The position numbers and the translations under genes are program-made. This document shows positions 34,195 through 48,103 of a DNA stretch of 64,000 nucleotides, in pieces; position 1 is the first letter of the stretch, and the number at the start of each line of letters is the position of its first letter. The DNA comes from Eretmocerus hayati. Taxonomy: Eukaryota; Arthropoda; Insecta; Hymenoptera; Aphelinidae. The notes beneath the pieces were generated by a model. The model searched no databases. It saw nothing but the letters and a program-made list of their open reading frames with translations, and was not told where the DNA came from. The DNA lies in the NCBI GenBank assembly GCA_029851415.1, contig CM056741.1, positions 144,944,522-145,008,521 of the forward strand. Reading direction: 5' to 3'.

Positions 34195-34462
34195 GCACTC
34201 GGGCGAGCTGACGGGCTGCAGTTGTCGTGGAGCCTGCCATCATTCCCAGCAGCACCATCATCATCATCAGCAGCAGCAGCACCAACAGCAACAATATCAT
34301 CGAGGTACGAGAAGCTGCGACTACGAAAGGCTGAGGCGCACAACCGAGCCGAGCATTGAACCTTTGGTACAGCCTTCGCAACAACACTTTGGCTTACCGA
34401 TTTTAAGCGTTTCGGAACCAAGCCCTCCGGATGAAATTGAGAGGGCCGATGATTATTTGTAG
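34195..34462 (+). CDS. Terminal coding exon of unidentified plus-strand gene (exon D)
   Basis: The acceptor GGTGTTGCAG| precedes a G that completes the Arg codon from exon C. It is followed by 88 codons and a TAG at 34460-34462. The tail reads HSGELTGCSCRGAC, then a His/Gln-rich low-complexity stretch (CAT/CAG codons, about 34226-34295), YERLRRTTEPSIEPLVQ, LPILSVSEPSPPDEIERADD and the terminus YL. The composition suggests a disordered, phosphorylatable C-terminal tail of a signalling or membrane protein, which is inference only. I cannot name the family. The four exons together give about 289 residues, all in compatible phase. Confidence 0.65.
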
Positions 34463-37400
34463 TGCTTGCTCGACGAGGGCTCCACCTCCCCGGATCGCTG
34501 CTCGCCCTGCCCGTTCACCAAGGAGTTGCTCGTCTAACCTCAACCGTCGTTACCACAGTCGTCTTCGACTCGATGATGAATCGAAAGATGATGGATCTGA
34601 CGCAAGGCAGAAAAAAAAGCGAAACGGAGTCCTCGTGCGTATTTTGATGCGCTAAATATGAAAATTCTTGGGGGAGATTTACATTTAAAGGCTATTTATT
34701 TAGGGAATAAGGATGCAAAAGCGACTAAGGAGTGCTGACCTTTTCAGGCTCTGATTATTCTCACTCTGTCGATGACTACTACACCACTGGCGATCTAATC
34801 TTGATCGTGCATATGATTCTTAATCTCGGCTTCTTTTTCACTTGTATCTATATTATACACTGAATCCCTATTTATAATCAGATTGACGCATTATTCGTGT
34901 TAAGTCTTCTCTGCCTTTGCAGGGATAAGAATGAATATCAATGTATAATATCCATACTACCAAAGTCAATGTAAATAATCCTTAAAGTTGTCAGGAGTGT
35001 TTTAAAATATTATATAATAACATGATATATCGACACGTGATCTATCTCCCACACAATGTCATTGAAATTTTATGAGATTTTCCTTGAAAAAATACGTAGA
35101 CTAGAGGATTCATCCTACATTATAAACATTTGAATGAGTGATAGGCCATACATATATTATGTAGTACATACATTAATTATCGCATAAGTATCGATTATAT
35201 TCAATAAAAAAGTCGATGGCGAGGAATGTAGATTTCGTATAGGTGAATATAATTATTTTCTATCAAAATCACAAACCATGCAAACAAAAGGAGCGATTAA
35301 TTGCTACGGTCTTTCTATAACATATAAAACATGAAGATATAACAAATGATAAGAGTTGAATTTAATCAAACTGTAGTATTTTGTAAGAAGAAATCTATGT
35401 AACTGCTAACGGACCATAACTATTATTACTAGGAAGAGAGTCTATTCTATACCAAAATTGTAGGATATCGAGTGAATTAATGACACGCCTAGGGTCTCAT
35501 ACAATTCAATTAGTAAGAATTTAGCCCGTATTACCCAAACGGACGCGTATAATTCTAGTTAAAGAGATTGAGTGAGAGAGGACCACGAGCGTCCGCTGCT
35601 TTGAGTATAATATCGGGAAACCAAACGAGAGTGTCCGGTGCTGGCGTGCACTTCGAAACCGCAGGCAAACGTAACAGATAAGCACGGCCACTACCTATCG
35701 TGTGCTATATATAGTTCACCAGCCACGTGTACGTGCTCATTGCGGCTAATAGACACGCCACGCAAAAACGACGAAGCGACTCGCCTACACGGGAGAACTT
35801 ACATTGAATATACCATTTCGGACGTTCGAGCTTCCTTATCAGCGGACGCTCTCGAGAGCGAGGACCACGAGGACATCTAATTTTGTTGACTCGATGCACT
35901 GCGGAGCACATAACTTTTATCAAATTTCCACGATCGTCACTCTCTAAATTCTACTTTAATTCAATGACCAAGCCCGACGATGAATTTCCCAGGCGTACCG
36001 ACCCAGATTAGATCATTTTTTCGCTAGTTTGAAACTGACTCGGCTCTGTCAAAGCCCACATACTCAGGAATATGAGGATCTATAGGCCCCTGTGAGTCCT
36101 AAGTAGATGATAGAGATAGGAGAAATTTTTTTTTGCCGATTGGATCATCTCTGCGGACTCGTTTATGAAATTATTATTCCAGGTTCAAAGTTCCATATGA
36201 AATTCGATACAAGGCTTTCGTGGAATTTTGCTCTGAACAACTTGCTGTTAACTTGGACTTGCCAAATCAATCAAAGAGGATAATTATTTGGAAATCGCTC
36301 AGCAACTTCGAATTCGAAGCTAATCATTTCCATAATCAGACTGTCCATCGAATCGGCGCGAGGTTTTACATTCGCAGTAGAACAGGCCAAGCATTGGTCA
36401 GACATCATTTACGTGAATTTTTGATTCAATATCCGAGCCGGATATTCGTTCAATTTACATACCAGAGTCACATAACTATAATCGGGATCGAATTTTTGAA
36501 TCCACAATCTGTTGTGCAGCACAGTACCTAGTCGAGAAAATCAGAGTCGCCCGAGTCCTCGCACCTCATATTATATCGCGAATGTAAATAAGAGTGTAAA
36601 GTCTATCGAAATCTTTTCACATACCCAAGTGTAAATTATGTAGTTATCTATGGGGCGCGCTTATTAGAATGCGCGTCCCGCGTCTCGATAAGCCACACAT
36701 CCCTCGAACCGCTCTCGCAAAGGGTCGGGCAAGGGGGAGGCAAAATATACAGCAGATTCTGGGAACAATGGAAAAAAAATAAACGCACGGTCGCTGCGGA
36801 CAGCCTTTGCGCTCGAGAACGTCTGGGGAGCGATTTCTACACGGCATACCACATTATATCGCATATAGTGTATACAACCGCAAAACCTGCCAACGCGCAC
36901 AACAAGCATATTCGGCAAAATCTCTCCTCGGGGGCTGACTGAGTGGGTGAGAAATGGCGGAGAAATCTCGACGGTACACTCGCCACTGGACTGCAAAAAC
37001 TACACAAGTCGAGCGTGTATACGAAGTGGTCTAGCAGTGATTTAATACGTGGCGGTGGTGAGCTGACCCTTGGCTAGCAAATGAAAAAAAGAAACACCAA
37101 CACCGTCTGATGTGCAAGCATCAGAGTCACCTCTGTTGCTCCGGACGCAGAGGATGAACGTGAAAATATTTCCGACGTTGGAGGCTGCGAGTTATACGCG
37201 CTCGCGCTCTATGATTGATTGCCGGAAGGAAGAGCGCGTTTTCCACCTTATTCTCTGGCCATTGTTTTGAGCCGTTTCCTCTTTTCTGTCTCGGTTATAC
37301 CGCCGTGGATCACGAATGCCTCGTTGCCCCCTTTCGACTGTGTATCATTAGCCTCACGGATCATTAACGGAATGCGGACCAACACAGCAAATGAACGTAT

Positions 37401-40400
37401 CTGTGCTGTGCTCATTATGTTACTCGGCTGGTTGAGAATTGTGGACCAAATGACACGTTTTCAAGTGGGCTTTTGCTTTTGTAATTCTTTCTTTTTCTTA
37501 AATCGCTCGAAAAATGACTCCAAAATGAATTAATCTCTTCAGTTCCAGATATCTACCACAATCTTTTTGGTAGCAAAGAAAATGACTAATAAAAAGTTTT
37601 TTCCAGTTAAAGTTACACAAGATCTCGTAAATTCTTTCCAAAAGCCTGACGAGTGTTAGTTCTGCGGTCAGCCCCTACTGGAGAGTGAAACCGTGCAAAA
37701 CCAGAAAGTATTAAAACCTTGGACTGTTAAGAAATATCATTTGCTTTGCTCTGTGTCAAGCCACATTTACTCACATTTCAGCATTAAGTCTCTAACTAGA
37801 TTGTTGCAGAAAACGTACCCCAGAAGTTCTCGCGCGGGCTTTAGCCTGAATATACGCGGCCACACCGGCGTCATAGTATATATTTTATGTATCGAATACT
37901 CACAGAGCACATATTACAACGAATCGTGTGACGCTCATTTGTCCAGCCGAGCAGAAATTTTTGAGCCAACTGTTGTTCTCGCTACGTTAAATTTCGAGCC
38001 AGAAAGTCAGAGTTTCAAGAGATTTTGAGCTAGTGTAATTTACATTCCGGACCGGATGGCTTTTCGACGAAACTTTTTCAATTTTTGACTCCAAGGTTAT
38101 TGTACTGTTGAAATATCCGAGTACATCTAAATTCGGCCCACTGAATTTATTCGCGTGCATGGTGCATTCATATCGGAAGCAGTATATCTACTAAGCCACG
38201 AAACGAATTTCAAAAATAATTCATATCAGAGGGAAGGCCGGAAATTTTTAAAAAGAATATATGTATAAAAAGCTTTCTGAATCTCATTAGAATTTCTCAA
38301 CCCACTCCACGGGGGAAACTTGAGTCAAAATCAATCTAAAACGTCCCACCTGTAAAGAACGTTTGTCAGAAACAACAGAGGCAACGACTTTTGCGTCAAC
38401 GCGTTGGGCAAACATAACACCAAGGAGGCTCGATTCACGAGGCAAAACCACCGTTGAAAGACAGGGTGCAGTGTTAGGTATATAGAGCTCGAGAATTGCT
38501 GCTCAGCTTGGCAGTCAGTGGGGCATTGCTCTGTCTCGAGAGGCCGGGTCAGGTGAATATTTCATGGGCGCGGGTTTCAATCGCTGCAGCGTGGGTCGCG
38601 AGCTAGAAAACGACGCGCGCCCAATTGGATTTCTGCTCGGTTGTTGCGGCTGGTTGTGTGGCTGGGATGGCCTATACATGCGCTACTTCATATGTGTGTA
38701 AACAATTACATACAAAATTCACTTGCATGTAGTACATATGTACATGGCATGAAAATTCATGCATGTGGAGCGCGAAACACGTGCTCGCGGGAGTAGACGC
38801 ATGCTATAAGTATATCATTTGCCGCATAGCCAAGACGAATGGCGTTACAGCTGCATTCGCTTGCGGAAAGCCGTATGTAAGCTAAATCTAATCAATATAT
38901 AGCGTAACCTTAACTCTCTTTGACGATCTAGCGCGTGGGTGTATATCTTAATGTAATACTTTTATTATCTAAAGTGGCGCATATCTCCCGGGACTTGATT
39001 ACCCGCTTGGCCATGTATGTTACACTCGCTCAAGCGCTAGTTCAAGATGACGAACGAGAAGTAGATTGTGTTTTTACGCAATTTGATTACAGCAAATAGA
39101 AAAAATTTTGCTTCCGAAACTTGAGATTGCGAACCCGACTGTTTCAGAATTCGATAACAAAGTATGATTTTCAGAATTATTGCATCGGAAAGGGAAAATT
39201 CTTGAAGCCACTCGTGAAAGCGATGCCTAGGATTGTAGTATCATCAGAAAGCCATCTAAGATTCATCGACCTCGTTGTACACAAAAGAATATATTTTTGC
39301 AACTCGATACTACCAAATCTGTAAAGGAGTAAAATAATTGGGGGGAAAGGAATTTACGATTGGACCAATCAACGAAGACCAAAGTCTAATCACGGCAGAG
39401 GATGGATTTTTTTTCTAAGAATAGGCATAAATTTCAGCAAGCTGTTTTGTGGAGAGATTTCACTAAATGCCCTCTATCGCGAAGCTGATGATTTCTGTCT
39501 GGATACTCATCGCATGCTCCACTTCCTGATATTCTAAACACGCCGGAGTGTCGACATAATTTCCCAGACCCGACCAATTTTCTGTTCGCTTGTCCTTAAA
39601 ATCTTCCAATGAGTGGAATTTGGAGAATATCAGGTACAGGTCGAATATTTCATTGTGGTTATAAAATTCATCAAACTTGAATTAATATTGGACTACTAAT
39701 GAAGTAGACTTAGACCAAATTGAAATATATTCTCGTTGGTCATCCGAAGAGAGTATTCTCAAGTATGAATCAGCACTCATTCAACGACATCATAAATGAT
39801 TTCCATCGATACATTGATATCGTCAAAGCTTTTATCGCCTCGTAAAGATGCATAGTGACGCATGCACGTAGGTCTCTGTTTTTGATACCAAATTCATTCC
39901 AGAAATACTTTGCAATCAAAATTACTTCTTCTTCCAAAAATATTCACAAAGTTCTTTCTTATCAGGCTCTTGAAGGAGTTAGTACAATGAGTATGGCCAA
40001 TTCCATGCCTGTCGAATTCTATTGGTAGTCGATGCTCACAACCACGGAGAAAAAAATGATCCAACATTCTAGTATTTTTATCAGTTGACGAAAACAAGTT
40101 AAATGATCTAGTACCAAGCGTATAAAAAAGTTGATTAATCTCGATGAATTGTAATGATCTCGGAGAATCTTGTTGTATCCTGCAACTGAATACGAAATTC
40201 AAAAAACTAGAAGTGGTGCCTTATGGTTGTGAGGTCCTTCGGAATATTAGTTCGATTTTGACGCCGAAATCAAACGCTGATCATGATTCTGAATCACCGT
40301 CGATCATTCTTTGATTTAAGGAGTGAATGGTTCGATCGAAATCATCAAAAACCAATCAGAGCACAAGCTGGGTGCTTCTCCATGACGGCATCGTGACGAT

Positions 40401-42100
40401 TTATTCTTCCTATCTTTTTAACATCTCTTTGGCATGAATATCTATTGAAAAGATCATACATTACAGGTGAAAAGATGTTTGTCCGTAACTGTAATTACAA
40501 AAGTGTATCAAGCGCTAAAACTTGGCGTCATATCATAGAAAATGACCAATTTTACGAAATGAGGAATTTTCCGTCTTTCGTTTACGTATTACAGCAGATC
40601 CAGTGAATATTTATCCATATCCTCATCAGTAGCTTTGAGAATATACAAGAACCGTGTGGTGATAGTTCGGTAAGAATGAGCCATCAGCGTTCACGACCAT
40701 TTACAACGAATTTCAAGGATACAGTTAATGGGACTTCAAAATTAGACGTATTACAATATTTATCATTGTGTACAAATTAACATGTATACTAGAAGAGATT
40801 GAGAACTACAACTCGAATATAATTAGAATGAATGTTCTTGGTAAATTTCCAGAATGGCATATAAAGAGAATATTCATAAGAATTTTATTAGATCATCTTT
40901 GTGGTCTTGAGAAGTAAGAAAAACCTTACGCAATACGAAAGAGAATGCTTTAGTAATCAAATCGATATCTGACTTGATACTGGAAGTTTGAGCGAGAAAA
41001 AATGTCACTATGTAAGCAAGATGCACCAAACTCTTTTATCAAATACTTAAAGCTGCTTGAGTAAAAATGCTAGAAATCTCATGGCACGCAAAACATCATT
41101 TCAAAGACGGAGGCCCTGACCAAGGAACCCTGAAATGAATTTTGGAATCCTGAATGCAAAGCAAGGTGAAATGAAAAGTGAAAACAGTTGAATGATTACA
41201 AGGAGCCTATTGAGTATTCTATGACGAGGATGATTGTAATGTACGTTCTTAGGAGATGTGAAGGAGTCCTAAAGAATTATTCCAGAGTGTTTTGGACCAT
41301 GATTATTAATGTATATTGGATATTCTCCATATTAAAGAAACTCTAATTAAACTTAATTGATTGTAGATGTACGAAATTGTACTAGAAACAGATGGCAGAT
41401 ATCCCTAATCCAAAAAGTGTCAAAATACTTAGATGTGGAATATAATTGTACATACATACATAAACACTCAGAATCCTGAGAAATAATTTGAAAAGTATCT
41501 TGAATTGATTGAATGGGAATAAAATTTCATGACCCCCTGTTTGAATACCTATATAATATGATGAATTCAAAAATCACTTGCTGTGCATTGCGACTAAATT
41601 CTTTGGGTAGGATTATGCAGATAATTCATGCTCAAATTGTAAGTATATTTTTTCGAAATTTGTAGAAATCATTTTATTAGCCCATATCTACATAGAGTCT
41701 TGAACTAAAGAACAAACAAATGGCCATTATTTGTTCAAGGGATTACATAATGACAAACTTCAAATATTACGATGAGCTCTTCATGAGATTCAAATGACTA
41801 GTGGCGATGGCCGCAACCAAGCATGCACTCTGCAGTGCATGGAGTCGACTACAAATGATGACTTTAAATTTGATAAGCATGCCATGAGTTGGCCTTATGA
41901 TAGGAGCATAGAATGACGAGATCAAATTTTCGAATCAATCAAAATAGAATGCAGTTTCGAGATGTATGTAAGTTTTAGATATGGAAAATTTTTTAATTTA
42001 TCGTCTCCAATAAAAATCTGTAATAGTCAACTATACATAAAAATGTGACGTCAATTACATATATTACGATCGAGAAGGAGATGTTTCTTGTATGACTTTG
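34463..42100. other. 3' untranslated and intergenic region
   Basis: A candidate AATAAA polyadenylation signal for the plus-strand gene lies at 35203-35208. I see no further exon or mobile element with support. Open frames at 35638-35880, 36220-36531 and 37693-38028 have no recognisable domain or splice context. Confidence 0.4.
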
Positions 42101-42109
42101 ATGCGGTGA

Positions 42110-44890
42110 GACTTTTTCAAGTAATACATGAGTATAATTCCACGACATTTTAGCAAGGTTTTCTCCGACCATTTTTTATTTCTCCATAGGTTCTTTTCCC
42201 GTTTCATAGTGTTGAAAAATGATAATTACAATATTCCTTAGGATCAAAATTCTTTTTTTCATCACCCAGGTTTATTAAAGTGTTTTTGCCAAAATTTCAA
42301 GATTTGAAACATTGGCTCCGCAATTTGCATATATGATGAATTCCACGCCAAAGCGACCTACGGAAAGGGATCATCTCTCAGATTTTTTTAAAACCTTTTT
42401 CATTCGATTCTATGGCCCAAAATAGGAACTTCGGACCACCTATGGGGCCCAAAAAAAATTTCTCCTCTCCATTGCACGCACATCCGTCAACTGACCGAAA
42501 ATTTATCGTGTAAAAATCGATGCTCTTTCATTCACGAAAATGGGAATATTTCGAGTTTTTGGATAGCTGTCGATTTGCGGGTTGCGGCATCTGAAAGGGC
42601 ATCAAAAAACCTATCGAAAACGTTGTCGGAAGTTCCTTCTCTGTGATTTGGGGGCCTCCTGGAGGCAAAAGAGTGTTTTTCACTAAAATGTTGATTTCTC
42701 AAAAAGCCATTTTTTTTATTTCTTCAAAATCATTTATTTGACGTAAAATTTTGCGTTCTTTCGAAAAAAATGGGTTTCTGAGAAGTTTGGGATGATCCAA
42801 GTGACTTATGAGCCATTTTTTGAAAATTCGATTTTTTCGGTTTCAGAAAAAGGCGATTTTCTGCGCATGCGCACAAACGTAGACTTTCGGGACCACTTTC
42901 AATGGAAAGTTGACAAAATTTCCTATGAAATGACTACCCGCAAAGTTGAAATTCATGCACTGAAACGCGATCTGCAAGGATTAATTATGTCGAATCAAAA
43001 TCACATGAAAATTCAGCCCATTAACGCCTTTGTGGCGCCTGCTGAGATAACACATTCACGAGATCTTCTCGGGACTCAATTTTGAGTACGAAATTGACCT
43101 GAAAAAAATTTGGACCACATGGTTTCAACGTAAAATTGTATGAACTTTCAAAATATGCGATAAAAAACCCCGTTTGAGGCGAACCCGAGGTGCTACATTC
43201 AATCTTTTTCCAGAAAATACGATATTTCACATTCAAAATTGCGAAAAATTGAATGTAGCACCTCGGGTTCGCCTCAAACGGGGTTTTTTATCGCATATTT
43301 TGAAAGTTCATACAATTTTACGTTGAAACCATGTGGTCCAAATTTTTTTCAGGTCAATTTCGTACTCAAAATTGAGTCCCGAGAAGATCTCGTGAATGTG
43401 TCATCTCAGCAGGCGCCACGAAGGGGTTAATGGGCTGAATTTTCATGTGATTTTGATTCGACATGATTAATCCTTGCAGATCGCGTTTCAGTGCATGAAT
43501 TTCAACTTTGCGGGTAGTCATTTTATAGGAAATTTTGTCAACTTTCCATTGAAAGTGGTCCCGAAAGCCGAAAGTCTACGTTTGTGCGCATGCGCAGAAA
43601 ATCGCCTTTTTCTGAAACCGAAAAAATCGAATTTTCAAAAAATGGCTCATAAGTCACTTGGATCATCCCAAACTTCTCTGAAACCCATTTTTCCGAGAGA
43701 ACGCAAAATTTTACGTCAAATATATGATTTTGAAGAAATAAAAAAAATGGCTTTTTGAGAAATCAACATTTTAGTGAAAAACACTCTTTTGCCTCCAGCA
43801 GGAGGCCCCCAAATCACAGAGAAGGAGCTTCCGACAACGTTTTCGATAGGTTTTTTGATGCCCTTTCAGATGCCGCAACCCGCAAATCGACAGCCATCCA
43901 AAAACTCGAAATATTCCCATTTTCGTGAATGAAAGAGCATCGATTTTTACACGATAAATTTTCGGTCTGTTGACGGATGTGCGTGCAATGGAGAGGAGAA
44001 ATTTTTTTTGGGCCCCATAGGTGGTCCGAAGTTCCTATTTTGGGCCATAGAATCGAATGAAAAAGGTAAAAAAAAATCTGAGAGGTGATCCCTTTCCGTA
44101 GGTCGCTTTGGCGTGGAATTCATCATATATGCAAATTGCGGAGCCAATGTTTGGCGCCACTGGAATTTTTTGTGTGTTGAAATTTCATACAAAAGTAGAA
44201 AATGATTACTTATGAAGCCGAAACTCCTTCTTGTAGAGCTCTGAATTTATTCTTATAGTATTTGCCGAGCCCTTTCCGATTGGGAAATATTTCCCACGTA
44301 CTATTTGAGTCATTATAGTCGTCAGAACCTCGAAATTGTATTTTTAAATCACTTTCTTAAACAGAAAATAGCCTCCCCGGCAGATTGGTGAGGATGGTCA
44401 AAAGCTATATGCCAATTGCCGAGGCAATGTCTCAAGTCTTGAATTTTTGGCAAAACCACTTATACATATAGACCTGCGTGATGCAAAAACATTTTTCGGC
44501 CCTATAAACTATTGGAACTGTGACGTATGTCACTACGCGCCGAGCCTCGAATCGAATAAGTGCAACGCGGGCATCTTCGGATTCTGTCTCTGGAGGTGTA
44601 AGTCGATGAGACGACGGAAATATAGGCGGTTGTGGTCCAGTGTTTCGGACGCTTGGTTTCCGGGACACATGGATATCGTGAAGTCGAAGGTCCTGGGTTC
44701 GAATCTTCGGGGTTTCCATGTGAAATCGATCGCTTACTTTTCACGAGTTTATCGGCTTTCCATAAATTCCCACGTGACAAAACTATCTTTCTTCAACACT
44801 ATGAAACGGGAAAAAACCTATGGAGGCATAAAAAAAATGGTCGAAGAACCTTTCTGGATTGACGTGGAATTACTCACATTATTCCTGAAC
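42110..44890. mobile_element. Giant foldback (inverted repeat) element
   Basis: The left arm runs about 42110-43210 and the right arm about 43241-44890, with a loop of roughly 30 bp around 43211-43240. Matching landmarks are GAGGTGCTACATTCAAT / complement at the centre, TGATGAATTCCACGCCAAAG / complement further out (42343 and 44116), and GTTTCATAGTGTTGAA / complement near the outer ends (42205 and 44794). The right arm carries two extra segments, about 44155-44405 and about 44525-44773. No target duplication or long reading frame is visible. It could be a transposon, or a local inverted duplication that later gained insertions. Confidence 0.7.
44525..44778 (+). mobile_element. SINE-like insertion with tRNA-type promoter boxes
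   Basis: This segment is absent from the partner arm of the foldback and is flanked by GTGAC on both sides (44520-44524 and 44774-44778). Within it, TGGTCCAGTGT (about 44633-44643) resembles a tRNA A box and GGTTCGAATCTT (about 44696-44707) a B box, about 60 bp apart. The promoter-like part does not start at the left edge, and no A-rich tail is evident, so it may be truncated or a composite. Confidence 0.4.
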
Positions 44891-47800
44891 TTGTAATGAT
44901 CAAGAAATCTGTGAAAGTCTTTCAGAGAGCTACTTGGCTATACCTACGGCTCATCCCATGCTTAATCCCAATCATATTCAAAATCCCTCAGAAAATTCCA
45001 TACATTGGTTTAAGAAAAGCTCGATAATCGATCTTGCTTCGATATATTCATGGAACGGGCATTGACCATAGCAGTTTAGGTCATCTTGAAGCATTAGTTT
45101 GTTCCATTCGACTTTTTCATCGCAGGAATAATAACGTTCTTATCTGTCTGTCATGAGCAGGTATATCAAGGTTTTAGACAAAGTTTTCGAAGATGAGTAG
45201 TATTATGTTTTAATATAAATTTGAGAAAACAATTTATTGTTCTATGAATCCAAATTTTCAACTACTTTTTACCTTGCATTCTGTCAGTCTTGCGGTATCT
45301 TGGTCTATATTAGTAACATAGAACGTTTTCATTTTTTGAGGCTCCAGGCAGGAGTGGCTAGACTAAAATTCTAACAACACAAATGATTTTTCACGCATTG
45401 ATACGAGGCACCCCATCTTGGGACCAAAGCACAATACAAAGATACAAAGATTACGATGATGTCTAACCAATTTCATTTTTATTTGTGAGGTGACTGTCCT
45501 CAATTCTCGAATCGTCAAGGACTTTCGAAATTCTTACTTGCTCATTAAAATATTCAAATCGAACAAAACTGACCCTTCAAATCCCAAGGCTGGCGGAAAA
45601 GAATCATTCTCATCGAAAAATATTTGAAATTTTTCGAAAAGTCTGAAATTACTGACAAGCCCAAACTGGAATATCATCACATCGGCATACAGCCCAGAAG
45701 TGAGTTGGTTTCAAACCCGGGGACCAACTGAAACCAGCTCTCATCAGCTCTTGAGATATGCAGTCCGTGAGTGATTCAAGCTAATCGTAAAGCACGCCGC
45801 CGAGAGGGATGTGCACGGTATCAAAGCGACAAGGGTTGATACGAACTTATATGTCTATTCTAGACGCTCGCAGCATGTATAGTATTAGATGCATAAATCG
45901 AGAGGGAGAGAAACATGCACGTATTGATTGACTGACACACACTGGCCGCAGATCAATTATTCAAGTGGCCACTCATTGAAGTCGACGCCACCGCGCCGCC
46001 GGTAGCCCTCAAGGTCGAGATGAGCTCGCGTCAAATCGAACCCTTCACCCCATTTTGCCCATATTCTTCTTTGTGCATCAGAGCCAGCGCAATGTGTCAC
46101 AGCTGGACGGAGAGAAAAAATTAATAGCTCGGCCACTTATTGCATGCCATCGAGAATTAAATAAACCACCGATCTTATACGATCGAAAGTAGGATATCGT
46201 CAATCTGCGCAAATTTTGTGGTGTCACTGATCCCTGTCAGGGAACGCATTCTAATCGATTGTCAGTCGTATTGAAATAAGCTCTAACATCAATTTTTCAG
46301 TCTCATTCGATGAATTGTATTTTTTTAAACATCAACAGGTGAGATGATATCAATTTCCTCGATGCGAACTCCATATGGTCAACATTTTAAAGAAATCTTT
46401 TTCACAATATATTTACACGGTTCTCTGAGAGATTATCAATGAGATTCTATTGCCCCAACTAGTTGAACTAGCGCATCAAGTGAAAGATATTGTCAAACAA
46501 TGAACCACGATATTTCCGTTAAACGGCGTAACTTAATTCCGACGATGTTTCATCTTAAGTATAGCGTTGAGAACTTATTCAATAATTGCTGAAGAGTGAT
46601 GAAAATTGTATGAGTAGTAACTAAAATATTGAACATGTCAATTTACACATCTTGTAAAAATTTCTCATTTTACAATGATATGATCGTAATCTTAAAATTC
46701 AGAGAAACGTTGTAAATACACAAACTTGCCTTGTACTCAAAATTTAACGCCTGATTCATCAGACTAAGTCTAGTTATTCGTTCATGAATCTTATTGGCCT
46801 CGAATCTTCAGTGAATCTTTCAACGAAAAAGATACAAAGCGTATATGCACGTGGAGTTCTCGTGCGAATGTATTCAATGAACGTCTTTCGACGATACTGT
46901 TTTTCAGAAGCCTTGATACGATTCTAGATATGGTTTACAGTGCTGCTATGCATCTGTGACTGCTTGCAGAGCGGTAACTGTGAACTCTATCGCCGTGTTT
47001 CTCCTTCTTTCCCCGAAAGTACTCAACGGGCTTATCAACAGTATTTTACCCGTTTATGAACCTTCCTTACCAAAAAAGCCCGGTTCTAACAAGCCGGAAA
47101 CTTATAAACCCGGCGTCACTGTGGGAGAAACACGGTATGTACTGGAAAATAATTGTTTTAGCTGGCACGTAAATGACATAGTTAAACAAAATAAAAGGGA
47201 CGCAAAAGTTCGAGTATTCCGAAATTTTTGCCACGGCGCCAGTTAATCGTATTCTTAAAATCTCATTCATTCGGACATTTCGTATGTTAAATTGACTTGA
47301 AGGGAAAAAGTAGAATCGAAATCATGTCTCTCAATCATGCTCCTGAAATTAGGATTTTCTCGTTCTTGCTGTAAGTCTGCTTCTAACATTACAATTGTTA
47401 TAATTCATGTATAGAATATGAGGAAGCAAATCGATCTCCTTCATCTCTTTCTATCCATATTTTACTTTATTACCCTTTCAATTGTAATTGATAATGTCAA
47501 TTAATTCAATAGAAATGTATAAAGAAATTATAATATTCCAAAGAATTGTTTTTATTACAATCCTACTGCCTGGCAAGCCTTGCAAGTGATCAGCTTAAAA
47601 GGAGTCACTCAGTTGTATGACACAGAAATTTATTTGACAAAATTCAGAGGTCAGTAATTAAGTTTTAAAATCAAACTTCTGAAATAAAACTTCAATTACT
47701 GAGATTTTAAATTAAAGAGATCTCATCATATCACAATGAATTATATTTGGAACAATAATCTAAGTTTGATCAGCTTGTATCTCCATCCGTGGCTTGATAG

Positions 47801-48103
47801 TCTCTCATTTCAGTGGAATCATCGTGATTCAACTATTTGTGTGCACTCAATAATTGAAATAATCATCATACATCCATTGCCATGCAAATACAACATGTAA
47901 GTATATACATAAAATTATTTGTGTAATTTCATTTTGTCCTTGGTAAAACCTTATTTACAATCAATGTGATTTTCATCAGCTAAATTCCAAGCAGTTTTGG
48001 GAGACAATCTAAGAAAAATATTATTTGCACAGGAACAGTATGCAAAAAGAAAGAGTCAGTGATGAGGGATTGAATTTACAAAAAATACAACTTATTTCTA
48101 TTC
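44891..48103. other. Intergenic region
   Basis: I see no supported gene, repeat or mobile element. A 96-codon frame at 46956-47246 has no recognisable features. Confidence 0.4.

Noticed and set aside
39894..40202. 102-codon minus-strand frame, briefly considered as a LINE fragment
   Set aside because: No consistent LINE motif order could be seen.
44696..44707. Functional tRNA gene
   Set aside because: The A and B boxes are tRNA-like, but no acceptor stem or cloverleaf can be folded around them; treated as SINE-like instead.
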